Positions 24,988-34,247 of a DNA stretch of 34,247 nucleotides are shown here, piece after piece (position 1 is the first letter of the stretch; each line of letters begins with the position of its first letter). This DNA is from Cupriavidus basilensis OR16 (GTDB lineage Bacteria > Pseudomonadota > Gammaproteobacteria > Burkholderiales > Burkholderiaceae), in assembly GCF_000243095.1 (NCBI RefSeq), contig NZ_AHJE01000068.1, positions 1-34,247 on the forward strand, read 5' to 3'. Position numbers and translations under genes: made by a program. Below the pieces are notes generated by a model. The model had not been told where the DNA came from. It was given only the letters and a program-made list of their open reading frames with translations, and ran no database searches.

Positions 24988-26750
24988 GCTCGACGACGGT
25001 CTGGACGCCTGCGCCGTGTGGTCGCATGGCGCCTTCTCGCGCGGCGGAATCTCCGCCAACGGCCAGGCCCCGGCCGCCGGTGAGCCCCCTCGCGGCGAAG
25101 CCGAGATCGCCCTTGCCGCGTTGTGGCAAGAGCTGCTGGGCGCGGCGCCCGCCGACCGGCAGGCTCATTTCTTTGCGGCCGGCGGCAGTTCGCTGACGGC
25201 CGCGCGCCTTGTGGCACGCCTGCGTGAGCGATTCGGCGCGGCGGTGCCCATGCGTCTGCCGTTCGAGCACCCTACGCTCGCCGCCTGCGCGGCCGCGCTG
25301 GAGTCGCTCCAAGTCGGCGGCAACGATGGCGCCGACGCGCCGATTGCGCGCGCACCGCGTACCGGCGAGATGCCGCTGGCGCCCGCGCAGCAGCGCATGT
25401 GGCTGACGGACCGCATTGCCGCGCCCGCTGACCGCTGGATCTACAACATGGCCGGCGGCCTGCGCCTTGCCGGCCCGCTCGACGCGCAGGCCATGCGCGC
25501 CAGCCTGAACGCGCTCGTCGAACGCCACGAAATCCTGCGTACGTCCTATCCGGCCGACGCGAACGGTGCGCCCTCCGCGCGCATCGCGTCCGCGCTGACG
25601 ATCGATCTGCCGTACCACGACCTGTCGTCGCTGGACGCATCCCAGCGCGCGGCGGCCTTGCACGAACTGGCCGAAGCCCAGGCGCGCGAACCATTCGATC
25701 TGTCCAGCGCCCCGCTGCTGCGCGCGCGGCTCGTGCGGCTGGCCGACGACGATCACGCGCTGCTGCTCACGCTGCACCATATCGTCGGCGATGGCTGGTC
25801 CATCGACATCCTGCTCGATACGCTCGCGGCCGGCTACAACGCCGCCATCGCGGGCACCGCGCTCGATCTGCCGCCGCTGCCGATCCAGTACGCGGATTAC
25901 GCCGTCCATCAGCATGGCGCGGACGGCGCGCGGTCCCAGCCATCCGAGGCCTCGTTCTGGCGCGATGCGCTGCAAGGCGCGCCGCGCCTTACGACGATCC
26001 CGTCGCCAAACCGTCGCCCGCCCGTGGCCTCGACCACCGGCGCCGCATGCCACAGCGAGCTTCCCGATGCGCTGCTGGCGCGCGTCGATGCGCTGGCCCG
26101 TGCCCACGGCGCCACGCGCTATGGTGCTGCTGGCAGCCTTCCACGCGCTGCTGCACAGGCTGGGCGGTGCCGAAGACCAGTTGGTCGGCATCGACGTGGC
26201 CGGCCGCACGCGGCGCGAGCTGGAGGAACTGATCGGCTTCTTCGTCAACGTGCTGCCGCTGCGCGCGCGGCCCCATGCCACGCTGACGTTCGCTGCCCTG
26301 CTGGCCCAGTTGCGCGATGCCACGCTGGCCGCTTTCGATCATCAGGCCCTTCCCTTCGAGCGCATTGTCGAAGTGGCCGGCGTGCCGCGCGAGCGCGCGT
26401 GGCACCCGCTGGTCCAGATGCTGTTCGTGCTGCAGAACACGCCTGCCGACGCGTGCCAGTTCGCGGGCCTGCGTGCCGAACGCCTGCCGACGCCTGTCCA
26501 CGCCGCCAAGTTCGACCTCGCCGTGTTCCTCGACCCCCACGCCGATGGCCTGCGCGCCGAATGGGTCTACGCGACGGCCCTGTTCCCGCGCGCCACCGCG
26601 CGCCGCATTGCCGATGCCTACGGCGCCGTGCTGGCCCAGGCCGTGTCGAACCCCGCCCTTCCGTTGTCCGGCCTCGTTGTGCCGGCCGGCCTTTGCGAAC
26701 CCGCTACCGATATGCCCGCCATGACTTCCAGCCAGATTTCCAGTCCCGGC

Positions 26751-26795
26751 AAGCTCGACAAGCTCGCCAAGCTCAACAAACTCGGCAAGGTCGCC
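26751..26795 (+). repeat. Five 9-bp coding repeats (Lys-Leu-x) in the C/hydroxylase linker
   Basis: Units of the form aag-ctc-xxc repeat five times (26751-26795), encoding KLDKLAKLNKLGKVA. They lie between the condensation domain and the TauD-like domain. The repeat suggests a helical or flexible linker that can change length by slippage. Confidence 0.8.
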
Positions 26796-27869
26796 GGGCT
26801 CCCGAAAACGGCGGCAGAAGCGGCTCCGGCCGCGCCGCTCGTGCGGACGTCGTTCCTGTCGCCGGGCCAGACCTTCCCCATCGTGATCGAACCGACCACG
26901 CCGGACCTGGACCCCGTGGCATGGGCGCTGGCCCATCGGCAGGACATCGAGGCCACGCTGTGCCGCCACGGCGGCATCCTGCTGCGCGGCTTCGGCCTGC
27001 GCACGCCGCAGGAGTTCGAACGGTTCGCGGAATCGATCGAGCCGGGGCTCTATGGGTCGTATGGCGATCTGCCGAAGAAGGAAGGCGGCCGCAACACGTA
27101 TCGCTCCACGCCGTATCCGGAGCGCGAGATGATCCTGTACCACAATGAAAGCGCGCACCTGTCGCGCTGGCCGCGCAAGCAGTGGTTCTTCTGTGAGCTG
27201 CCCTCGCCCGTCGGCGGTGCCACGCCGATTGTCGACTGCCGCGAGATGTATCGCCGGCTGCCGCGTGAACTGGCCGCCCGCTTCGAAAGCAAGGGGCTGC
27301 GCTACGTGCGCACGTTCAACGACAAGCTCGATGTGAGCTGGCGCGACTTCTTCAAGACGGACTCGCGCGACGAGGTGGAGGCCCGGCTGCGCGCCTCGGG
27401 CACCGATTTCGCATGGCTGGACGCCGATACGCTGCAGACCCGCGAGCAATGTCCCGCCGTGATTGCCCACCCGGTCACCGGCGAGCGCAACTTCTTCAAT
27501 CAGGTGCAACTGCATCACACGGCCTGCCTGGACCCCGAGGTGCGACGCGACCTGCTGGAGATCGTCGGCCCGCAGCGGATGCCACGGCAGGTGCTGTTTG
27601 GCGACGGCAGCCCGATCGGCGACGACGTGATGGCGCTGATCGGCGAACTGTATGAAGCCTGCGCCGTGCGCTTCCAGTGGCGCCAGGGCGACGTGGTCAT
27701 GCTCGACAACATGCTGGCCGCCCACGCGCGCGATCCGTTCGAGGGGCCGCGCAAGATCGTCGTGGCGATGGGCGACATGTTCGAGCGCCGCGACCTGCCG
27801 GCATTGGCGGGCCGTCCCGCTACGGCGGACAGCGCTGAAGTGGCCCTCGCCACGCTGGAGGGCTGAACG

Positions 27870-30732
27870 ATGAATGCCATCGTCCATCCGTTCGGCACCG
27901 GAAGCGATTTCCCGGGCCACGCCCAGGCCCTTGGCCGCGAACAGCGGGCATTCGAAGCACACGCGGACGTTCCGCTCACGCTGACGGCCACCCTCGACGG
28001 CACGCTCGATTCCGAGCGCCTGCAGCGGGCACTGGCGCACGTCGCCGCGCGCCATCCGGCTGCGCGCCTGGCATTCGGACGCGTCGACGGCCTGCGCGGA
28101 CTGCGCCAGCATTTCGAAGGCCCGGCGCCCGTCATGACGCTGTCGGCGCCTGCAGCCCGTGGTGATGTGCCGGCCTTGCAGGCAAGCGTCCAGCGCCTTC
28201 GCGAACCGGGCGGCACCGAACGTACGCACGTATCGCTGGCCGCCAATCCGCTCGCCATCGATGGCCCGAGCCTGGTCACGCTGATGCGCGAACTCGCGCA
28301 GGCGTACGCCGACGATGCCGTGCCAGCCGGGGAAGCCCCGCTGTCCTATGCCGATTACCTCAAGTGGACCGCCGGTCTCGCGCAGGACAACGTCGAGGCC
28401 GGGCAAGCCTACTGGCAGGCCGTGCGCGACCGTCTTGCCGGGCTCGACGCCCCGCGCCTGCCGTGGCGGCAGGCGGGCACGGCGCCCATTGGCGCGCTGC
28501 GCACGCTATCGGCACCACTGCCGGAGGCAGATGCCGCTGCGCTCGCCGGCCTGGCCAGCCAGCTCGACCTGCCGCTCGTGCATGTGCTGCAGGCGGCATG
28601 GTGGCTGCTACTCGCCCGACTCGATCCCACGGGCCGATTCTGCGCGGGCTGGTGGCAAGATAGCCGCGACGATTTCGAGGCGCTGGCCGGCGCCGTCGGC
28701 CGCTACGAGTCGGTGCTCCCCGTCACGGTAGAGCCCGACGCGGAACGCAGCGTCGCCGATTGGCTCGGCCAGTTCAGCGCCCAGCTTCAGCAGCACGCGG
28801 GCTGGCGCGAGCACGCCACGGCCGATGCCGCGTCCGGCACGCCGACGCGTATCGGCTTCGCCACCACCGGCCCTGCCCTGCTCCGCGCGCATCACGGCGA
28901 TATCGCATGGCGCATCGCTGCGCCGCAGGCACCGACGCCGGGCGTCGAGCTGGCGCTGCACGTCCATGCCGGCGATGCTGGTTTGCCGGGCGAACTGGCG
29001 CTGCACTATTCGGCTGAGCACTATCGCGCCGACGCGATGGCCTGCCTGCTCGACCAGTACCTGACCCTGCTGCGGACCCTGCCGACGCAGTCGGGGACCA
29101 CCGTCTCGGCGCTGCCGCTGGCCACGGCCGCGGATCAGGCTCGTATCGCGGCGATGCACGGTCCGGCGCTGCACGTCGGCACCCAGATGCTGCCGCAGCG
29201 GCTGGCACACTGGGCCGCCGAACGGCCACTGGCCGCCGCGCTATCCGCCGGTGGTCGCCAGTGGGGCTATGCGGAACTGTCCGCCGCCGTCGATGCGCTG
29301 GCGAGCGATCTGCCGTCACTGGGTTGGCGCCCGGGCCAGCCGGTGGGCCTGCTGCTGCCACGTTCCGGCGAACTCGTGATCGCGCTGCTGGCGGTGATGC
29401 GTGCCGGTGGCGCCTATCTGCCGCTGGACCCCGCATGGCCGCCGCAGCGGCGCGCGCGGATCCTGGCGGACGCCGGCGCCACACTGATGCTGACCGACGC
29501 CGCGCACCTCGCGGACGCAGCCGGTCCGACACCGCACGCGGATGTCGCCGCGTGGCCGGCGTCTTCGTCCGGCGTCACGTCCGGGGCGTCGCTGCCCGAT
29601 ATCGAAGCGGACCAGACGGCCTACGTGCTCTACACGTCGGGCTCCACGGGCACGCCAAAGGGGGTGCCGATCTCGCACGCCCAGTTGCTCAACTATGCGG
29701 CGGCCTCCGGCCAGGCGCTGCGGCTCGATCGCTGCGAGCGGTTGTGGCGTGGCGGCTGCCTCTGTGTGGCGGACGATGCCGATATGCAGGATGCCGCCAG
29801 CTTTGCCCGCTTCCTTGCCCGCGAACAGGTGGACTGCCTGAAGATCGTCCCGTCCCATCTCGATGCGCTGCTCGACGGCGATGCGGCGCCGCTGGCGCTG
29901 CCGCCGCACGCCACAGTGGTGGTGGGCGGCGAAGCGGCCTCGCCGGCATTGCTGGCGCGCCTGCGCAAGCGTGCACCCGATGTCCGCCTCTGCAATCACT
30001 ACGGCCCCACGGAGACCACCGTGGGCATCCTGGTCCACGAAGCGGGCCGTGCCGCCGACCTGCCGGAAGCGCCCCTGCCGCTGACGCGTGTCCTGGCGAA
30101 CTGCGAGGCTCATGTCCGCACTGTGGCGGGGCAGCCGGCGACGGTCGGTGAAACGGGCGAACTCTACACGTCTGGCCACGTGGCTCGTGCCCGAGGCGGA
30201 AGCGGATGGCGCGCTGACAGCCGCGCGACGCAATGCACTGCGCCAGGCGCTGGCGGAGCGCCTGCCCGATCCGATGATTCCCGCGCAGTGGTTTGCCGTC
30301 GCGGCGCTGCCGCGCCTGCGCAACGGCAAGATCGATCGCCGGGCACTCGCTGCTTCGGCCCTTGCCGAGCCGGACGGGGCGTCCGTCCCGTCCCGCGAGC
30401 CGGACAGCGCGCTGGAAGCGCTGCTGCTCGACCAACTGCGCGATCTGCTTGGCGCGCCCACGCTGGCGGTCCATGACGATCTGTTCGAGGCCGGCGGCCA
30501 TTCGCTGCTGGTCATCAAGCTGGTGGCGCGGATTCGCAAGCTGCTCAAGCTGGAAATCGCGCCTGCGGTGGTGTTCGACGCCCCGAGTGCCGCCGCGTTG
30601 GCCGGCGCCCTGCGCGCCACGGCTACGGACCCCGATGGCCTGGAGACGCTCGCCCGCCTGCAACGCCAGTTGGCGGCGATGTCTCCGGAGGCCCTTGCCG
30701 CCCTGCGCGCATCGGCCGGCACCACGGCATGA
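27870..30732 (+). pseudogene. NRPS: degenerate C (interface-like) - A - PCP, adenylation domain doubly deleted
   Basis: The ATG lies 3 bp after the hydroxylase stop, with GGAGGG at 27857-27862. Residues 1-420 resemble a condensation domain, but HHxxxDG is replaced by NPLAIDG (126-132). This is like the non-catalytic interface domains that partner beta-hydroxylases. The adenylation domain starts normally (A3 YTSGSTGTPKG at residue 588; NHYGPTETT). Between LRLDRCER and LWRGGCLCV (about 29739-29747) some 20 residues are missing, including the A4 region with the substrate-binding Asp. At 30172-30189 A6 (ELYTSGHVAR) jumps to LATWLVPEAEADGALTA in another frame, losing A7-A8, about 125 residues. A9-A10 (LPDPMIP, NGKIDRR) and a PCP (AGGHSLL, Ser codon 30502) follow. 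As it stands it cannot adenylate. Expected substrate Asp is inference. Confidence 0.83.
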
Positions 30733-30738
30733 CGACAG

Positions 30739-30763
30739 CCCCGGCGCGATGGACGCGCCGGGG
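30739..30763 (+). other. Perfect 10-bp-stem hairpin between two NRPS genes
   Basis: CCCCGGCGCG, loop ATGGA, CGCGCCGGGG lies 6 bp after the PCP gene stop, in the 84-bp gap before the next NRPS. No U-tract follows, so it is more likely an mRNA-processing or stabilising element or inefficient terminator than a true intrinsic terminator. An adjacent 8-bp palindrome CCGATCGG lies at 30770-30777. Confidence 0.55.
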
Positions 30764-30816
30764 CGTCGACCGATCGGGATACCGGGAAAACAGGCTACTT
30801 CTTCAGGACCGCATTC

Positions 30817-33800
30817 ATGACGCAATCTTCCAACGCTGCTCAGCAGGCAGCGCTGCTGGCGCTTCTGCTGGAGCAGGACGCCGAATCCGCAACGCACGCG
30901 GCCGCCCAGTTGCCTGCTGGCGTGGATGCCGACGCCATGGCGTCCACTGGGCCAGCCGATGGCGGCGACGCCCCGCTGTCGTTCTCGCAGCAGCGGCTGT
31001 GGTTCCTGCTGCAATACGAGCCGGGCAGCACTGCCTACAACCAGACGCGCGCCTATGTGCTGCGCGGGGCGCTGGACCGCGCCGCGCTGGATGCCGCGCT
31101 GCGCGCCGTGATGGCGCGGCATCCGGCGCTGCGCACGCGCTTCGTCGCCGATGCGGCCACGCCGGGCGCGCTGCCGCGACAGGTGGTGGAGCCCTCGCCG
31201 GCGTTTGCGCTGGCAGAGGCCCCGCTGGCGATGGGCGCTTACGCGCTGCACGCCCGCATCGACGCCGAAGCCGCGCGGCCGTTCGACCTGGGCCAGGCGC
31301 CGCTGCTGAGGGCGACGCTGCTGATGCGCGCCCCCGACGACCACGTGCTGCTGCTGTCGCTGCACCACATTATCTCGGACTTCGTCTCGAATGCCGTGAT
31401 TGCGCGCGATCTCGCGCAAGCCTACGGTCAAGCCTTGGCGGGCGACGCCGTGCGCCTTGCGACACCGGGTGCGACCTTTGCCGCCCATGTCAGCCGCCAG
31501 CGCGATGCCCTGGCCAGCGGCGCGCTCGATACGCAGCGCGACTGGTGGCAACGCCTGCTGGGTAGCCATGTGCCCGCGCTGCAACTCCCCACGGACCGCC
31601 CGCATGGTGCCGACGCGACGCGTATCGCCCGCCGCGTCAACGCTGCCTTGCCCGCGCGGCTCGCCCGCACATTGCGCGCGTTCTGCGTCGCGCAGCGCTG
31701 CACCCCGTTCGTGGCGCTGCTGGCGGCGTGGCAGGCGCTGCTGAGCCGCCATGCGGGGCAGGATGACTTTGCCGTGGGCGTGCCGCACACCGGCCGCGAC
31801 GGCGATGGGCTCGACGATGTGGTCGGCTTCTTCGCCAATACCCACGTCTACCGCTCGCGCGTCTTGCCCGGCGTGACCGGCTGCGCGCTCTGCGAAAGCC
31901 TGCGCGCCGATGCGCTGGGCGCGCTGGGCCATGCGGCACTGCCGTTCGAAGTGCTGCTCGACCGCATGCACGTGCCGCGCGATGCGGGCCGGCCGCCGCT
32001 GTTCCAGGTGATGTTCAACCTGCGCACCGCCACGGCAGGTGCCGGGCTGTCGCTGCCGGGCCTGACCGTGGAGGCTGTGGAAGCCCGCGAGACGGGCGCC
32101 AAGTTCGACCTGATTCTCGATGCGGAAACCGGCGCCGAGGATGTCACGCTCCATCTGGAGTACGACTGCGCGCTGTTCGACGCCGCCAGCGCCGAGCGCC
32201 TGCTGCGCGACTACGTGACGCAGTTGTCGGGCCTGATGCATCAACCGGACCTGCCGCTGACGGCGACGCCGCTGCTCGACGCGTACGACGGCGCGGTGCT
32301 TGCGCACCAGCTTGCCGCCGGCCGCCCGCTGCGGCGCGCCGCTGCCATCGAGCCCGCGCATCGCCAGATCCAGCGCCACGCGGCGCGTTCCGCCGATGCC
32401 ATCGCCCTGCGCCATGGCGACACCACGGTCAGCTACGGAGACCTCGAACGGCGCGCCAACCGGCTCGCGCACCGGCTGATCGCACTCGGCGTGGGGCCCG
32501 AGGTGCGCGTCGGCATCGCCATGGAACGCTCGCCCGAGATGATCGTCGGGCTGCTGGCGATCCTGAAGGCCGGCGGCGCCTATGTGCCGTTCGATCCGGC
32601 CTATCCGGCCGAGCGGCTGGCCTATCTGTTCGAGGACAGCGGCATTGCGGCGCTGCTGACGCAACCGGCGCTGCGCGACCTGCTGCCGCCGCGCGATGGC
32701 CTGCCGGTGCTGATGCCGGATGCCGACGCCGACGATCTCGTGTGGCCCGACACGGCGCCCGATGTCGACGTACGGCCGGAACATCTGGCCTACGTGATCT
32801 ATACGTCGGGCTCCACGGGGCGGCCGAAAGGGGCGCAACTGCAGCACGGCAACCTGTCGCGGCTGCTGGCGTCCACGCAGCATTGGTTCGGCTTCAACGC
32901 GGACGACGTCTGGACGCTGTTCCACTCGTATGCGTTCGATTTCTCGGTGTGGGAGATCTTCGGCGCGCTGTGCCACGGCGGCCAGCTTGTGATCGTTCCC
33001 TTCCACGTGAGCCGCGCCCCGCAGGAATTCATCGCGCTGCTGCGGCGCGAGCGCGTCACGGTGCTGAACCAGACGCCATCGGCCTTCCGCGCCTTGCTGG
33101 CGCAACCCGAGCTTTACGAGGCACCGCTGGCGCTGCGCTACGTCATTTTCGGCGGCGAAGCGCTCGATCCGCAGGCGCTGCGGCCGTGGATCGACCATGC
33201 CGGTGATGCCGCGCCGCAGCTGATCAATATGTACGGCATCACCGAGACCACGGTCCACGTGACGTACCGGCCGATTAGGTGTGCCGACCTGGACCCCGCC
33301 ACGCGCGCACGCAGCCCCATCGGGGAGCGCATCCCCGACCTCGGCATCCGCGTGCTCGATCCGGGTTTGCATCCGGTGGCGCCGGGTGTGGCCGGGGAAC
33401 TGTTTATCGCGGGAGATGGCCTGGCCCGTGGCTACCTGAACCGCGCGGCACTCACCGCCGAGCGCTTTATTCCCGATCCGTTTGCCGACGACGGTGCGCG
33501 GCTCTACCGCACGGGTGACCTGGCGCGCTGGCTGCCTGACGGGCAACTGGAGTACCTGGGCCGGATCGACCAGCAACTGAAGATTCGCGGCTTCCGGATC
33601 GAACCGGGCGAGATCGAGGCGCGGATTCTCGCGCAGGAAGGTGTGGGCAACGCGGCCGTGCTGACTATCGAGGGCCCTTCCGGCGCAAGGCTGGTGGCTT
33701 ATGTCGTGCCGGCTGGTGGCGCGCAGGTGGATATCGCCGCCGTCCGCACCGCATTGGCCGCCGAATTGCCCGACTACATGGTGCCGGCGGCATTCGTCGC

Positions 33801-34247
33801 GATCGACGCCCTGCCCCTGACCCCGAACGGCAAGCTGGACCGCCGTGCGCTGCCGGCGCCGGCATTCGAGAGCGCCCAGACCTTCGTCGCCCCCGAGGGC
33901 GAGGTGGAAACCGCACTGGCTGGTATCTGGGCCGAAGTACTGGGCCTGCCGCGTGTGGGCCGCTCGGACAACTTCTTCGAACTCGGCGGCGACTCGATCC
34001 TGAGCCTGCAGATCGTGGCGCGCGCCCGCGCGGCCGGCTGGCTGCTGACGCCGCGCCAGCTTTTCGAGCGTCAGACACTGGCCGAACTGGCGGCGGTCGC
34101 CACGCCTGTGACGCTAGGGGCCGATGCCGGCAACGCGGTGCCCTCCGGTGCGGTCCCGCTGCTGCCGATCCAGGCTGATTTCTTCACCATGCCGATGGCC
34201 CGGCGTCACCACTGGAACCAGTCTGTACTGCTCGATTGCCGGGACGG
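30817..34247 (+). CDS. NRPS: C - A (threonine code) - PCP - start of epimerase domain, runs off the window
   Basis: The frame is open from the ATG at 30817 (cagga eight bases upstream) to the window end, 1143 codons. After a 50-residue linker comes a condensation domain (LSFSQQRLWFLLQYEPGSTA; HHIISDF at 183-189, with the usual Gly replaced by Phe but HH and D kept). Then a complete adenylation domain: YTSGSTGRPKG at 662, GELFIAGDGLARGYLNR, YRTGDLARW, GRIDQQLKIRGFRIEPGEIE, NGKLDRR. Specificity residues read D708 F709 W712 N751 I777 G779 M805 V813 H814 K1006, the standard threonine code DFW-NIG-MVHK. A PCP with LGGDS (Ser1060) follows. VPLLPIQADFF and HHWNQSVLL then look like the start of an epimerase domain. 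So this module should add Thr and epimerise it (D-allo-Thr). No damage is seen here. Confidence 0.93.
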   Translation, partial: MTQSSNAAQQAALLALLLEQDAESATHAAAQLPAGVDADAMASTGPADGGDAPLSFSQQRLWFLLQYEPGSTAYNQTRAYVLRGALDRAALDAALRAVMARHPALRTRFVADAATPGALPRQVVEPSPAFALAEAPLAMGAYALHARIDAEAARPFDLGQAPLLRATLLMRAPDDHVLLLSLHHIISDFVSNAVIARDLAQAYGQALAGDAVRLATPGATFAAHVSRQRDALASGALDTQRDWWQRLLGSHVPALQLPTDRPHGADATRIARRVNAALPARLARTLRAFCVAQRCTPFVALLAAWQALLSRHAGQDDFAVGVPHTGRDGDGLDDVVGFFANTHVYRSRVLPGVTGCALCESLRADALGALGHAALPFEVLLDRMHVPRDAGRPPLFQVMFNLRTATAGAGLSLPGLTVEAVEARETGAKFDLILDAETGAEDVTLHLEYDCALFDAASAERLLRDYVTQLSGLMHQPDLPLTATPLLDAYDGAVLAHQLAAGRPLRRAAAIEPAHRQIQRHAARSADAIALRHGDTTVSYGDLERRANRLAHRLIALGVGPEVRVGIAMERSPEMIVGLLAILKAGGAYVPFDPAYPAERLAYLFEDSGIAALLTQPALRDLLPPRDGLPVLMPDADADDLVWPDTAPDVDVRPEHLAYVIYTSGSTGRPKGAQLQHGNLSRLLASTQHWFGFNADDVWTLFHSYAFDFSVWEIFGALCHGGQLVIVPFHVSRAPQEFIALLRRERVTVLNQTPSAFRALLAQPELYEAPLALRYVIFGGEALDPQALRPWIDHAGDAAPQLINMYGITETTVHVTYRPIRCADLDPATRARSPIGERIPDLGIRVLDPGLHPVAPGVAGELFIAGDGLARGYLNRAALTAERFIPDPFADDGARLYRTGDLARWLPDGQLEYLGRIDQQLKIRGFRIEPGEIEARILAQEGVGNAAVLTIEGPSGARLVAYVVPAGGAQVDIAAVRTALAAELPDYMVPAAFVAIDALPLTPNGKLDRRALPAPAFESAQTFVAPEGEVETALAGIWAEVLGLPRVGRSDNFFELGGDSILSLQIVARARAAGWLLTPRQLFERQTLAELAAVATPVTLGADAGNAVPSGAVPLLPIQADFFTMPMARRHHWNQSVLLDCRD

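Noticed and set aside
25989..28406. Very long minus-strand open frames under the NRPS genes
   Set aside because: They mirror GC-rich NRPS codons, contain no recognisable domain, and cross real gene borders.

Overview
The window is GC-rich (by eye roughly two thirds G+C) and looks like a chromosomal or megaplasmid segment of a betaproteobacterium of the Cupriavidus/Ralstonia/Burkholderiales type. The evidence is three or four Bug/TctC-type periplasmic solute-binding genes or remnants, a Burkholderiales-type general porin, IclR/LysR/MarR regulators beside CoA-thioester catabolic genes, and a fatty-acyl-primed NRPS locus. No rRNA, tRNA, CRISPR array or prophage is visible.

Positions 1-14.5 kb. 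The left edge holds the 3' end of an NDP-forming acyl-CoA synthetase with a poly-A frameshift, then an IclR regulator. A convergent minus-strand MarR - isochorismatase-like hydrolase - MFS exporter operon follows, with a LysR gene divergent from it. A decayed stretch carries a truncated small ORF and a Bug remnant. Then comes a plus-strand catabolic block: DUF1254/DUF1214 protein, class III CoA-transferase, enoyl-CoA hydratase, two acyl-CoA dehydrogenases, an intact Bug protein, the 3' stub of another Bug gene, and a porin. It reads as an outer-membrane entry, periplasmic capture, CoA activation and beta-oxidation module for an unknown carboxylic acid.

Positions 14.7-22.1 kb. A minus-strand block repeats the same logic: enoyl-CoA hydratase, NDP-forming acyl-CoA synthetase, Bug protein, two acyl-CoA dehydrogenases. 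A divergent IclR gene lies beside it, and the intergenic region holds two palindromes. Three of these five genes are frameshifted by small tandem duplications.

Positions 22.1-34.2 kb. After an eroded IS transposase remnant and an AT-rich Fur-box-like palindrome comes an NRPS locus: MbtH-like protein, type II thioesterase, FAAL-ACP-C-TauD hydroxylase, degenerate C - A - PCP, and C - A(Thr code) - PCP - start of an epimerase domain that runs off the window. The Fur-like site, fatty-acyl loading, SyrP/TauD-type hydroxylase and a C-like domain lacking HHxxxDG together suggest a lipopeptide siderophore with a beta-hydroxylated (probably Asp) residue. This resembles the cupriachelin/taiwachelin class, but product identity is inference.

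The most unusual feature is damage. Short tandem duplications (1, 2, 18, 22 and 22 bp) and several internal deletions are scattered through otherwise well conserved genes in both the catabolic and the NRPS regions. The deletions remove the thioesterase catalytic serine, the A4 and A7-A8 regions of one adenylation domain, and pieces of Bug genes. Either this is genuine ongoing decay or mutator history, or it is a systematic assembly artefact. Sequence alone cannot decide.
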